Shown here piece after piece: positions 8,527-16,970 of a stretch of DNA of 64,000 nucleotides. Origin of the DNA: Xenophilus aerolatus (lineage in GTDB: Bacteria; Pseudomonadota; Gammaproteobacteria; Burkholderiales; Burkholderiaceae_C); contig JASCNX010000004.1 of the NCBI GenBank assembly GCA_029968055.1, positions 124,001 through 188,000 on the forward strand, written 5' to 3'. Both the position numbers and the translations under genes were made by a program. The notes below the pieces were generated by a model. The model was not told the origin of the DNA. It did not search any database and worked only from the letters and a program-made list of their open reading frames with translations. The first letter of the stretch is position 1; each line of letters opens with the position of its first letter.

Positions 8527-9450
8527 GTGCAGAGCCTCTGGATGCTGCTGTCGGCCCTGCTCTTCGCGAGCATGGGCGTGTGCGTGAAGATCGCCTCGGC
8601 CTGGTTCAGCAGCGCGGAACTGGTCTTCTGGCGCGGTGCGATCGGCATGGTCGTGCTGGCCGCACTGGCGCGGCGCCAGCGCGTGACGCTCAGGACGCAG
8701 TACCCCGGCATGCACGCCTGGCGCAGCATCATCGGCACCGCCTCGCTGGGCGCCTGGTTCTACGCCATCGCCCACATGCCGCTGGCCGCGGCCATGACGC
8801 TCAACTACATGAGCAGCATCTGGATCGCGGCCTTCCTGGTCGGCGGGGCGCTGCTGGCCTGGGCGCCGGTGCCCGGCCGCAACGGGCGCGTGCCCCTGCC
8901 ACCGCTGCAGGGGCCGCTCACGCTCACCGTGGTGGCGGGCTTCGTGGGCGTGGTGTTGCTGCTCAAGCCCGACACCCAGGGTACCGAAGCCTTCGCCGGA
9001 CTCGTCGGGCTGCTCTCGGGCATGGGGGCCGCCTTCGCCTACATGCAGGTGATCGCGCTGTCGCGCATCGGCGAGCCCGAGACGCGGACCGTCTTCTACT
9101 TCGCCGTGGGCTCCACCGTGACCGGCGCGCTGTGGATGCTGTTCACCGGTGTCTCGCCCTGGTCGTGGACGCATGCGCCCTGGCTGCTGCCGGTGGGCGT
9201 GCTGGCGGCCCTGGGCCAACTGTGTCTGACACGGGCCTACGCGAGCGCCAAGACGCAGGCCGCGACGCTGGTGGTCGCCAACCTGCAGTATTCCGGCATC
9301 GTCTTCGGCGCGCTCTACAGCGTGCTGCTGTTCGGTGACCGCATCGACCTGGCCGGCTGGGCCGGCATTGCGCTGATCATTGGCAGCGGTGTCCTGGCCA
9401 CGGTGCTGCGCCAGCGCGCCGTGCCCAAGGCGCCGGCCGAAGAGCACTGA
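8527..9450 (+). CDS. EamA/DMT-family transporter
   Basis: The 307-residue inner-membrane protein belongs to the drug/metabolite transporter superfamily, with ten hydrophobic segments arranged as two EamA repeats. The second half contains the conserved LTRAYASAKTQAATL type motif. Such proteins usually export amino acids or metabolites; no substrate can be inferred. The start is a GTG at 8527, with an in-frame ATG at 8542 as the alternative. It lies about 100 bases downstream of the Rieske gene in the same direction but without obvious functional linkage. Confidence 0.9.
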   Translation: MQSLWMLLSALLFASMGVCVKIASAWFSSAELVFWRGAIGMVVLAALARRQRVTLRTQYPGMHAWRSIIGTASLGAWFYAIAHMPLAAAMTLNYMSSIWIAAFLVGGALLAWAPVPGRNGRVPLPPLQGPLTLTVVAGFVGVVLLLKPDTQGTEAFAGLVGLLSGMGAAFAYMQVIALSRIGEPETRTVFYFAVGSTVTGALWMLFTGVSPWSWTHAPWLLPVGVLAALGQLCLTRAYASAKTQAATLVVANLQYSGIVFGALYSVLLFGDRIDLAGWAGIALIIGSGVLATVLRQRAVPKAPAEEH

Positions 9451-9629
9451 ACCTTTCCGGGGGCGGGCGCGCGCAGCCCACGCCGTCGGAGAGGGAGGCA
9501 GGAAACTCTTGGGGCGGCCCGGCGTCTTCCCCAGAGTCAGGTCGGCCAAAGCCCCGCCGTCCAGAATTGGCCGCAGGTGCCCGCACAATGGTTGCCGCGC
9601 GCCGGGCGCGCGCCTCCAGCCCACCTGCC

Positions 9630-10541
9630 ATGACCTACTCGACGCTCATCTCCGTTTCGCAACTGCAGGCATCGATCGATGCCAAAACGCCGCTGCGCAT
9701 CTTCGATTGCACCTTCGACCTCATGAAGCCCGAGTCCGGGCCGGCGCAGTACCTCGACGCCCACATCCCCGGCGCGGTGTACGCCAACCTCGACACCGAC
9801 CTCAGCGCCCGGCACGGCCAGCCCGGCCCGCACGGCCAGGTGCTGGTGGCGCAGGAGGCGGACAAGCCCGCATCGGGCGGGCGCCATCCGCTGCCGAGCC
9901 AGGAGAAGTTCGCGGCCTGGCTGTCCTCGGTGGGCTTGGCCAACGACATGCAGGCCGTGGTCTACGACCGCAACGGCGCCAACTACTGCGGCCGCCTGTG
10001 GTGGATGCTCAAGTGGATGGGCCACGGCGCGGTGGCCGTGCTCGACGGCGGGCTGCAGGCCTGGCAGGCGGCCGGCCTGCCCGTGCAGGCGGGCGAGGAG
10101 CCGGCGCATTTCCAGACCAACTTCGTCCCCGGGACGCCACTGGTGCGGCTGGTCGATACGCAGACCGTGGCCGCGCACCTGGACGACCCCGCGCAGACCC
10201 TCATCGATGCGCGTGCAGCACCCCGTTACCGCGGCGAGGTGGAACCTCTGGACCCGATCGCCGGTCACATCCCCGGGGCGCTGAACCGCCCCTTCGCCGA
10301 CAACCTCACGGCCGATGGCCGCTTCAAGCCTGCCGAGCAGCTGCGCGCCGAATTCGAGGCGCTGCTGGCGGGGCGCGATCCCGCCACCGTGGTGCACCAC
10401 TGCGGCAGCGGCGTGAGCGCCGTGCCCAATGTGCTGGCGATGCAGATCGCCGGCCTGGGCACCCCGGCCCTGTATGCCGGCAGCTGGAGCGAATGGAGCA
10501 ACACGCCGGGCCTGCCGACCCGCCAGGGGCCGCAGCCCTGA
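9630..10541 (+). CDS. sseA: Sulfurtransferase, two-domain rhodanese (3-mercaptopyruvate type)
   Basis: The 303-residue protein has two rhodanese domains. The first (about 10-145) is inactive, with no loop cysteine. The second carries the catalytic loop CGSGVSA with Cys258, which resembles the CGSGVTA loop of 3-mercaptopyruvate sulfurtransferases more than the rhodanese CRKG loop. It would move sulfur to thiols or cyanide in the cytoplasm. ATG 9630 opens MTYSTLISV. Only nine bases separate it from the DUF2796 gene, so it may share a transcript with the metal-related ABC operon that follows. Confidence 0.92.
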   Translation: MTYSTLISVSQLQASIDAKTPLRIFDCTFDLMKPESGPAQYLDAHIPGAVYANLDTDLSARHGQPGPHGQVLVAQEADKPASGGRHPLPSQEKFAAWLSSVGLANDMQAVVYDRNGANYCGRLWWMLKWMGHGAVAVLDGGLQAWQAAGLPVQAGEEPAHFQTNFVPGTPLVRLVDTQTVAAHLDDPAQTLIDARAAPRYRGEVEPLDPIAGHIPGALNRPFADNLTADGRFKPAEQLRAEFEALLAGRDPATVVHHCGSGVSAVPNVLAMQIAGLGTPALYAGSWSEWSNTPGLPTRQGPQP

Positions 10542-10550
10542 CCGCCGACG

Positions 10551-11120
10551 ATGCGCATGACACGAGCCTTCTTACGCACATTTCTCACCCTCCCCCTGCT
10601 CACGGCCGGTGCCGTGCTGCTGTCCTCGCCGGCGCTGGCGCAGCGCGCCCAGCATGCGCATGTGCACGGCAAGGTCGAGCTCGGCATCGCCGTCGACGGT
10701 CCGTCGGTCACGATCGAGATGGAGTCGCCGCTGGACAACCTCCTGGGCTTCGAGCGCCCACCGCGCACCGACGTCGAGAAGAACGCGGTCGAGCAGATGG
10801 TGGCGCGCCTGCGTGCGGCCGACCACCTGTTCCAGGTCGATCCCGCCGCGGGCTGCAAGCTCGGCCCGGTGCAGCTCGAGTCGGCCGCGCTCGGCCTGGG
10901 CAAGGCCGAGCCCGACAAGGACGGGCATGCGGAACTGCAGGCGAGCTTCGCCTTCAACTGCACCAATGCCGCCAAGGCGCGCTTCGTCGACACGCAGCTG
11001 TTCGAGGCCTTTCCCGCCACGCGCCAGATCGAGGCCGAGATCGCGGCACCCGACGGCCAGTTCAAGCGCAGCCTGAAGCGGCCCGCCTCCGGCAGCGCAC
11101 GGATCGGCTGGGGCAAGTGA
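10551..11120 (+). CDS. DUF2796 periplasmic protein (ZrgA-like)
   Basis: The 189-residue protein has a clear Sec signal peptide (residues 1-30, cut after ALA) and then HAHVHG at residues 35-40, the His-rich start typical of DUF2796 proteins. The rest is a soluble domain with two cysteines. The family is linked by literature I recall, but cannot check, to zinc-regulated zrg genes of Vibrio. Position before an ABC ATPase, an FtsX-like permease and a DUF3299 protein, with gaps of 7, 141 and 2 bases, supports a shared role. I infer a periplasmic metal-binding component. Confidence 0.85.
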   Translation: MRMTRAFLRTFLTLPLLTAGAVLLSSPALAQRAQHAHVHGKVELGIAVDGPSVTIEMESPLDNLLGFERPPRTDVEKNAVEQMVARLRAADHLFQVDPAAGCKLGPVQLESAALGLGKAEPDKDGHAELQASFAFNCTNAAKARFVDTQLFEAFPATRQIEAEIAAPDGQFKRSLKRPASGSARIGWGK

Positions 11121-11127
11121 ACCGCGC

Positions 11128-11886
11128 ATGAGCACGGTGGTCCTGCAGGCGGAGGACCTGCGCTTTGCCTGGCCGGGCGCTGCCGCGCCGTGCATCGACA
11201 TCGAGCGCTTCGAGGTAGGCGCCGGCGAGGCCGTGTTCCTGCACGGCCCCAGCGGCTGCGGCAAGAGCACGCTGCTGTCGCTGCTGGCCGGCGTGCTGGT
11301 GTCGGGCAGCGGGCGCGTGTGCCTGCTGGGCCACGACTGGGCCGCCATGGGCGGCAGCGCACGCGACCGCTGCCGCGTGGCGCACGTGGGCTACATCTTC
11401 CAGCAGTTCAACCTGCTGCCCTACCTGAGCGTGATGGACAACGTGCTGCTGCCCTGCCGCTTCTCGGCGCGGCGGCGGGAACGCGCAGCGCCGGGCCCCG
11501 CCCAGGCAGGCGCGCAGCGCAATGCAACGCACGAAGGTGCCTCCATGGCCGCCGCGCGCGCACAGGCCGAGGAACTGCTCACCCGCATGGGCCTGCCCGC
11601 CGAGCTGTGGCAGCGCACCGCGCTGCAGCTGTCGGTCGGCCAGCAGCAGCGCGTGGCCGCGGCCCGCGCGCTGATCGGCCGCCCCGAGGTGGTGATCGCC
11701 GACGAGCCCACCTCCGCCCTCGACGAGGACCGGCGCGAGGCCTTCCTGGACGTGCTGCTTGCGGCCTGCCAGGCCAACGGCAGCACCCTCGTCTTCGTGA
11801 GCCACGACCGCCGCATCGCCGACCGCTTCGCGCGCCATGTGCTCTTGCCCGAGATCAACCGGGCGGCGGCTTCGGAGCTGGTGTGA
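11128..11886 (+). CDS. ABC transporter ATP-binding protein (MacB/LolD-like)
   Basis: The 252-residue ATPase has Walker A GPSGCGKST (40-48), Q-loop YIFQQFN (about 89-95), signature LSVGQ (168-172), Walker B VVIADEP (188-194) and an H-loop VSHD. It is of the type that pairs with FtsX-fold permeases and drives mechanical rather than through-membrane transport. Residues about 118-139 form an Ala/Gly/Pro/Gln-rich insert between the Q-loop region and the helical domain that I do not expect in this family. It precedes the permease gene, from which it is separated by a hairpin repeat element. Confidence 0.93.
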   Translation: MSTVVLQAEDLRFAWPGAAAPCIDIERFEVGAGEAVFLHGPSGCGKSTLLSLLAGVLVSGSGRVCLLGHDWAAMGGSARDRCRVAHVGYIFQQFNLLPYLSVMDNVLLPCRFSARRRERAAPGPAQAGAQRNATHEGASMAAARAQAEELLTRMGLPAELWQRTALQLSVGQQQRVAAARALIGRPEVVIADEPTSALDEDRREAFLDVLLAACQANGSTLVFVSHDRRIADRFARHVLLPEINRAAASELV

Positions 11887-11902
11887 ATACGGGATCGGAT
11901 TG

Positions 11903-12013
11903 CCGGACGCAGAGGACGCAGAAGTTCCGCAGAAGTCGCAAAAGAAACCTATGACGAATTTTTCATTGTCTTTTTTGCGTCCTCTGCGAAACCTTTGCGT
12001 CCTCTGCGTCCGG
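11903..12013. repeat. Hairpin repeat element, copy A (GCGTCCTCTGCG family)
   Basis: Two arms of 43 bases (11903-11945 and 11971-12013) are inverted copies with six mismatches; the outer 18 bases match perfectly. The right arm contains a direct repeat of TTGCGTCCTCTGCG. The loop is A/T-rich, unlike flanking DNA. The element fills the gap between the ABC ATPase and permease genes and ends 14 bases before the permease ATG, so it will fold in the operon mRNA. Related copies lie at 35365-35491 and 36172-36210. Confidence 0.85.
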
Positions 12014-12027
12014 AAGTCCGCTTTCGC

Positions 12028-13278
12028 ATGAACGCCCTCCTCGCCATCGCCTGGAAGAGCGCCTGGAACCGGCGCTTCACGCTGTCGCTGACGGTGCTGT
12101 CGATCGCGCTGGCCACGCTGCTGCTGCTGGGCGTGGAGCGCATCCGCACCGAGCTGCGCGAGAACTTCGCCTCGGCCGTGTCGGGCACCGACCTGATCGT
12201 GGGCGCGCGCACCGGCAGCACGCAGCTGCTGCTGTACTCGGTGTTCCACATCGGCAGCGCCACCAACAACATCGGCTGGAAGAGCGTGCAGGCGCTCGAA
12301 GCACACAAGGGCGTGGCCTGGGTGGTGCCGCTGTCGCTGGGCGACTCGCACCGCGGCTTTCCGGTGGTGGCCACCACGCCGGCCTACTTCGACCACGTGC
12401 GGCGCGGCGAGCAGTTGCTGGCCGAGGGCAAGGTGTTTTCCGGCCTTTTTGATGCGGTGGTGGGCGCGGATGTGGCCGAGCAACTGGGCTACCACGTCGG
12501 CCAGCGGATCACGCTGGCGCACGGCAGCGGGGAGCTCACGCCCGAACATGCCGACAAGCCCTTCACGGTGGTCGGCGTCCTCAAGCGCACCGGCACGCCC
12601 ATCGACCGCGCCGTGCACATCGGGCTGGAAGCGATGGAGGCCATCCATCTCGAATGGGTCGGCGGTGCGCCGATGCCGGGTGTGAAGATCAGCGCCGAGC
12701 AGGTGCGCAAGTTCGACCTCACGCCCAAGAACGTGACGGCCGCGCTGGTCGGCCTCAAGAACCGCGCGGCGGTGTTCTCGGTGCAGCGCTGGGTGTCGAC
12801 CTATCCCGACGAGCCCCTCATGGGCATCCTGCCCGGCGTGGCGCTCGACGAGCTGTGGCAAGTCATCGGCGTGGGCGAGAAGGCGCTGCTCGCGATGTCG
12901 GGGCTGGTGGGCATCGTGAGCCTGGCCGGGCTGGTGTCGGTGGTGATGGCCGGGCTCAACGAGCGGCGGCGCGAACTGGCGGTGCTGCGCGCCGTGGGCG
13001 CGAGCCTGCGCCATGTGCTGGCCCTGCTGGCGCTCGAAGGCGCCATCGTCACCGTGCTGGGTGTCGTCGTGGGCGCGCTGCTGGCGGCCCTGGGCATCGC
13101 CGCACTGGGGCCGTGGTTGCAGGCGCAGTACGGCCTCGCGCTGCAGCTCTCGGCCCCTACACTGAACGAATGGCTGCTGCTGGGCGGGTTGCTCGCCGCC
13201 GGCTGGCTGGCCAGCCTGCTGCCCGGCATCCGGGCCTACCGCCTGTCGCTGGCCGACGGCCTGTCTCCGAGGATCTGA
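12028..13278 (+). CDS. FtsX-like ABC transporter permease
   Basis: The 416-residue membrane protein has one N-terminal hydrophobic segment (about 15-37), a large periplasmic domain, and three C-terminal segments in the FtsX/MacB order (about 288-312, 335-365 and 378-405). The ERRRELAVLRAVGAS segment is the cytoplasmic coupling element typical of this fold. ATG 12028 opens MNALLAIAWKSAWNRR. It works with the ATPase upstream, and two bases separate it from the DUF3299 gene. Unlike MacB it has no fused ATPase. The substrate is not known; a lipoprotein or metal-binding partner is possible. Confidence 0.92.
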   Translation: MNALLAIAWKSAWNRRFTLSLTVLSIALATLLLLGVERIRTELRENFASAVSGTDLIVGARTGSTQLLLYSVFHIGSATNNIGWKSVQALEAHKGVAWVVPLSLGDSHRGFPVVATTPAYFDHVRRGEQLLAEGKVFSGLFDAVVGADVAEQLGYHVGQRITLAHGSGELTPEHADKPFTVVGVLKRTGTPIDRAVHIGLEAMEAIHLEWVGGAPMPGVKISAEQVRKFDLTPKNVTAALVGLKNRAAVFSVQRWVSTYPDEPLMGILPGVALDELWQVIGVGEKALLAMSGLVGIVSLAGLVSVVMAGLNERRRELAVLRAVGASLRHVLALLALEGAIVTVLGVVVGALLAALGIAALGPWLQAQYGLALQLSAPTLNEWLLLGGLLAAGWLASLLPGIRAYRLSLADGLSPRI

Positions 13279-13280
13279 CC

Positions 13281-13889
13281 ATGAACGCTCTGCGCTCCAC
13301 CTTCTTCGCGCTGCTCGGCACCACCGTCGCCGCTGCCGCCCTGGCCGCCGGCCCCGCGCCCGAGGCCACGACCGCCACCAACCCGCTGGGCGGCAAGGGC
13401 GCTTCGGCCAAGACGGCCGACGCGGCCAAGGGCCCGCGCCAGATCACCTGGGAAGAGCTCGTCCCCAAGGACTGGGACCCGGCCAAGGCCTTCAAGGACA
13501 TCGACCTCTCGAAGCTCGACGACGCCGACCCGCGCGCCAACGAACTGCTGCTGAAGATGCAGGAGGTATCGAACAACGCGCCGACCAACCCCGAGTTGAA
13601 CGGCCAGAACGTGAGGCTGCCGGGCTTCATCGTGCCGCTCGAAGAGAACAAGGGCGAGGTGAGCGAGTTCCTGCTGGTGCCCTACTTCGGCGCCTGCATC
13701 CACACCCCGCCGCCACCGGCCAACCAGATCCTGCACGTGCGCCCCAAGACGCCGGCCAAGTTCCGCGCCATGGACACGGTGTGGGTCAGCGGCAAGCTGG
13801 TGGCGCAGCGCAACGACTCGATGATGGGCACCAGCGGCTACAGCATGACGGCCGACGCGGTGACCAAGTACACCGGCGGCGCCAAATAG
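13281..13889 (+). CDS. DUF3299 exported protein
   Basis: This 202-residue protein has a signal peptide (about residues 1-23), an Ala/Thr/Lys-rich spacer and a DUF3299 domain. The most recognisable stretch is VPYFGACIHTPPPPANQ, which includes a conserved cysteine and histidine that could bind metal. It is the last gene of the DUF2796-ABC-permease operon. Family members are commonly found with such ABC systems. No enzymatic role is known to me. Its start, ATG 13281, overlaps the Shine-Dalgarno region inside the end of the permease gene. Confidence 0.88.
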   Translation: MNALRSTFFALLGTTVAAAALAAGPAPEATTATNPLGGKGASAKTADAAKGPRQITWEELVPKDWDPAKAFKDIDLSKLDDADPRANELLLKMQEVSNNAPTNPELNGQNVRLPGFIVPLEENKGEVSEFLLVPYFGACIHTPPPPANQILHVRPKTPAKFRAMDTVWVSGKLVAQRNDSMMGTSGYSMTADAVTKYTGGAK

Positions 13890-14075
13890 CGTCGCGCCAG
13901 GCCGAATCGGTCTGCAGCGCCCGCCGATGCGGCGCGAGGCGCTCCTGAACTCATAGCAAACAGGGCGTGGAGCCGCCCCGGTGACTACAGCGGATGTCGT
14001 CCGCGGACGGCAGCGCGCGGAGCGGGCCGTGGCGCACGCTGGACGACGCAAACCGTCACAGGATCGTCCTCACGA

Positions 14076-14102
14076 CGGTCCTCGGCCCCGTGGGCCGAGC
14101 CG
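14076..14102 (+). other. Stem-loop in the leader of the DUF3300 gene
   Basis: CTCGGCCC at 14081-14088 pairs with GGGCCGAG at 14092-14099 across a three-base loop, extended by CGG/CCG with a two-base bulge. It lies about 30 bases upstream of the ATG. There is no T-run, so it is not a terminator. The rest of the 13890-14132 gap shows nothing I can name. Confidence 0.55.
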
Positions 14103-14132
14103 TTGAAGGACGAACGACACAAGGAACGCGCC

Positions 14133-16172
14133 ATGCAACGCTCCTCCCCCGCCCCGTCCCGCACCCCCCGCGGTGCCTTGCTCACCAGCGCCCTCGCACT
14201 GGCCGGCTTGGTGCTCGCGGGCTGCAACCGCAACGAAGTTCAAACGCCCCAGGCCGCCGCGCCGGCACCGGCGCCTGCGCCCGCTCCGGCGGCCGTCGCA
14301 CCGGCAGCCGCCCCGGTTCAGGTGGCTTACACCCCGCCTACGGCCGATGCGCTCTACCAGATGGTGGCGCCGATCGCGCTTTACCCCGACAAGCTGGTCG
14401 CCCAGGTGCTCGCGGCCTCGACCTTCCCCGACCAGGTGACGGCCGCCCAAGGCTGGATGAAGCAGAACGCCGGCCTCAAGGGCGGGCCGCTGGCCGATGC
14501 GGCCAACCAGCAGCCGTGGGACCCGAGCGTGAAGGCGCTCACCGCCTTCCGTCCGGCGCTCGACCAGTTGGCCAACAACATCCCGTGGACCACCGCACTG
14601 GGCCAGGCCTACTACAACGACCCGAACGACGTCATGAACGCCATCCAGGTCATGCGGGCGCGGGCGCAGAAGGCGGGTGAGCTCAAGAGCAGCAAGCAGC
14701 TGCGCGTCGCCCAGGCCGGCAGTGCGCCGCCGATGTACCAGGGCACCGCGCCGCCGCCGAGCTACGGCGGCCCCGTCATCGTGGAACCGCCGCCGACGTA
14801 CATCACCATCGAACCCGCGCAGCCGGACGTGGTGTACGTGCCGGCCTACGACCCGCGCGCGGCCTACGGCGAGCCGGTGCCCTACTACGCCGGCTACGAC
14901 TACAACCCACCGGTGTACTGGGCCGAGCCGCAGCGCGTGAATCCTGTCGTCGTCGGTGCGCTGGCCTTCGGCACGGGCATCGTCGTCAGCTCGGCGCTGC
15001 AGCGCCACGACTGGGGCTGGCGCAACTGGGACATGTATTGGGGCCGCCCGGGCTGGCGCGACCGCGACCGTGGGCCGGACCGCCGGCCGCCGGGCTGGGA
15101 CCGCCCGGCCGTGGTCTTCAACAACAACGTGTGGGTGCCGCCCCAGCACCTGGAGCGCGACGCGCGCTTCGGCCAGGGCGCCAATCCGCAGGCGATGTTG
15201 CAGGCGCAGATGCAGCAACAGGCCCGACAGCAGCAGCTGGCCCAGCAGCAGGCGGCGCAGCAGCAGATGCTCCAGCAACAGCAGTTCCAGGGCGCACAGC
15301 AGCAGCATGCACAGGCGCTCCAGGTCCAGCAGGCCGAGCAGGCACGCCAGGCGCAGATGGCTCAGCAACAGCAGCAGCAACAGCAAGGCCGCTTGCAACA
15401 GCTCCAGGCGCAGCAGCAGGCCGCCCGCGTCCAGCAGGACCAGGCGCGGCAGCTCCAGCAACAGCAGATGCAGCATGGCCGCGAGGCCCAGCTTCAGGCC
15501 CAGCAGCAACAGCAGCAGGCCGCGCGGGCCCAGCAGCAGCAGGCCGCCCAGTTGCACGCGCAGCAGGACGCGCAGGCCCGGCTGCAACAGCAGCAGCAAC
15601 AGCAACATCAGGCGCAGGTGGAACAGCAGCAGCGACAGGCGCGGGACGCCCAGCAGGCCCAGCTTCATGCGCAGCAGCGCGACCAGGCCCGGCAGCAGCA
15701 GATGCAGCAGGCACAGCAGCAGCAGCGCGCCCAGGAGATGGCCCAACGCCAGCAGCAACAGGCGGTGCAGGAGCAAGCCCGCCATCAGCAGTTGCAGCAG
15801 CAACGACAGGCCGCGCAGCAACAGCAGCGCGCCATGCAGCAACAGGCGGAACAGCAGCAGCGCGCGCAACAGATGCAGGCCATGCGCCAGCAACAGGAGG
15901 CGCAGCAGCACGCCATGCGCCAGCAGCAGGAAGCGCAGCACGCCCAGCAGATGCAGCAGCAGATGCGGGAGCAGCAGATGCAGGCGATGCGCCAGCAACA
16001 ACAGCAGATGCAGCAACAGATGCAGCAGCGCGCCCAGCAGCAGGCCCAGCAGGCGCAGGCGCAGCAGGCGCAGATGCACCAGCAGCAGCAGCAGGCCGCC
16101 CAGGCCCGCATGCAGCAGATGCAGCAGCAGGCGCAACAACGGCATCAACGGGGTGACAACCAGCCGCAGTGA
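14133..16172 (+). CDS. DUF3300 lipoprotein with very long Gln-rich tail
   Basis: The 679-residue product begins with a lipoprotein signal (lipobox LAGC, Cys31), an Ala/Pro spacer and a DUF3300 domain (about 65-290) containing repeated PDVVYVPAYDPRAAYG-type elements. A WGWRNWDMYWGRPGWRDR region follows. From about residue 353 to 676 the protein is dominated by Gln with Ala, Arg, Met, His and Leu, encoded by CAG/CAA-rich DNA. This should form a long helical or coiled-coil, possibly aggregation-prone, envelope segment. The ATG at 14133 has an AAGGAA ribosome binding site. The function of DUF3300 is not known. The Leu-rich open frame on the opposite strand is a shadow. Confidence 0.9.
   Translation: MQRSSPAPSRTPRGALLTSALALAGLVLAGCNRNEVQTPQAAAPAPAPAPAPAAVAPAAAPVQVAYTPPTADALYQMVAPIALYPDKLVAQVLAASTFPDQVTAAQGWMKQNAGLKGGPLADAANQQPWDPSVKALTAFRPALDQLANNIPWTTALGQAYYNDPNDVMNAIQVMRARAQKAGELKSSKQLRVAQAGSAPPMYQGTAPPPSYGGPVIVEPPPTYITIEPAQPDVVYVPAYDPRAAYGEPVPYYAGYDYNPPVYWAEPQRVNPVVVGALAFGTGIVVSSALQRHDWGWRNWDMYWGRPGWRDRDRGPDRRPPGWDRPAVVFNNNVWVPPQHLERDARFGQGANPQAMLQAQMQQQARQQQLAQQQAAQQQMLQQQQFQGAQQQHAQALQVQQAEQARQAQMAQQQQQQQQGRLQQLQAQQQAARVQQDQARQLQQQQMQHGREAQLQAQQQQQQAARAQQQQAAQLHAQQDAQARLQQQQQQQHQAQVEQQQRQARDAQQAQLHAQQRDQARQQQMQQAQQQQRAQEMAQRQQQQAVQEQARHQQLQQQRQAAQQQQRAMQQQAEQQQRAQQMQAMRQQQEAQQHAMRQQQEAQHAQQMQQQMREQQMQAMRQQQQQMQQQMQQRAQQQAQQAQAQQAQMHQQQQQAAQARMQQMQQQAQQRHQRGDNQPQ
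15197..16150 (+). repeat. CAG/CAA-rich low-complexity tract
   Basis: Nearly 1 kb of degenerate CAG, CAA and GCG/CGC codons encodes the Gln-rich tail of the DUF3300 protein. The repeat is not strictly periodic, but short units such as CAGCAGCAG and CAGCAGATGCAG recur many times. It is a likely site of length variation and assembly error. Confidence 0.85.
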
Positions 16173-16289
16173 GACTGTCGCGCCCCGCGGCGGCGTCGAC
16201 CGGATGCGCCGGACGCAGCCGGTGGCTGCACCTCGTGCGCCGACCTGTTCCGCGCACCACGTCGGCGGGCCACTGTCCCACGGCGGCGT

Positions 16290-16877
16290 TCAGTCGCGCA
16301 GCATGATCCAGTAGTCGGCGCCCGTCACCGGCTCACGGTGCATGGCGAGCGGCCGGAACCCCAGCCGCTCGTAGAAGGGCAGGTTGCGCGGCGTGAAGGT
16401 CTCGAGATAGCAGGGGCACTGGTGCGCGGTGGCGCGGGCGAGCGCAGGCGCCAGCAGCCCGGCGCCGAGGCCCTGCCCCTGCCGCGACGGCGCGATGCCG
16501 ACGATGGACAGGTACCAGGCCTGCGACGGGACGACACGCGCCGCGAGCGGCGCCATGAAGTCGACGATGGCCCGGTAATTCGCGAGCCCTCGTGGCCCGA
16601 GCAGCGCGGCAAGCTGCGCCCGCTTGGCCGCGTCGGCCCGTGCCGCCACGTCGGCCGGCTGCGGCAGGTGCCAGATGGCTGCACCGGCATCGTCGGGCTC
16701 GACCCGGTGGCAGAAGCCCACCGCCGGCGCCTCGTCGAGCGCCTGGTCCACATAGGCGCCCAGCACCGCCAAGCGCCGCGCCGGGTCGTCGGCATGGTCG
16801 GCGGTGACGGCGAGGTAGAAGGGGTCGGGCAGCAGGGCCTCGGCCACGGCCGCGGCGCAGGGGGTCACAGGGCGCAT
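16290..16877 (-). CDS. GNAT-family N-acetyltransferase
   Basis: The 195-residue protein has the acetyl-CoA binding motif A in LSIVGIAPSRQGQGLGAGLL (R/Q-x-x-G-x-G/A) and a later NLPFYERLGF segment, typical of GNAT enzymes that acetylate small molecules or protein N-termini. The substrate is not predictable. It starts 93 bases from the divergent GH15 gene and is a single-gene unit. The 16173-16289 gap on its 3' side shows no clear terminator. Confidence 0.88.
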   Translation of the reverse strand: MRPVTPCAAAVAEALLPDPFYLAVTADHADDPARRLAVLGAYVDQALDEAPAVGFCHRVEPDDAGAAIWHLPQPADVAARADAAKRAQLAALLGPRGLANYRAIVDFMAPLAARVVPSQAWYLSIVGIAPSRQGQGLGAGLLAPALARATAHQCPCYLETFTPRNLPFYERLGFRPLAMHREPVTGADYWIMLRD

Positions 16878-16970
16878 GGCGCCATGTTAGGCTGGCGCCG
16901 AACCCCATCCTCGCGCCTTCGACGCCGCACGGCGCGGGCCGGACGCGCGACCGCACGGAGACATCCCGCG

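Noticed and set aside
9451-9629. Possible small gene between the EamA transporter and sseA
   Set aside because: Short frames here have no ribosome binding site and merely extend sseA upstream with Arg/Ala-rich sequence.
14070-16148. A 692-codon open frame on the minus strand, very Leu-rich
   Set aside because: It is the complement of the CAG-rich Gln tract (CTG codons) of the DUF3300 lipoprotein, without a plausible start context or domain.
15197-16150. CRISPR-like or tandem-repeat array
   Set aside because: Repeats are irregular CAG/CAA codons within a protein-coding frame, with no spacer/repeat pattern.
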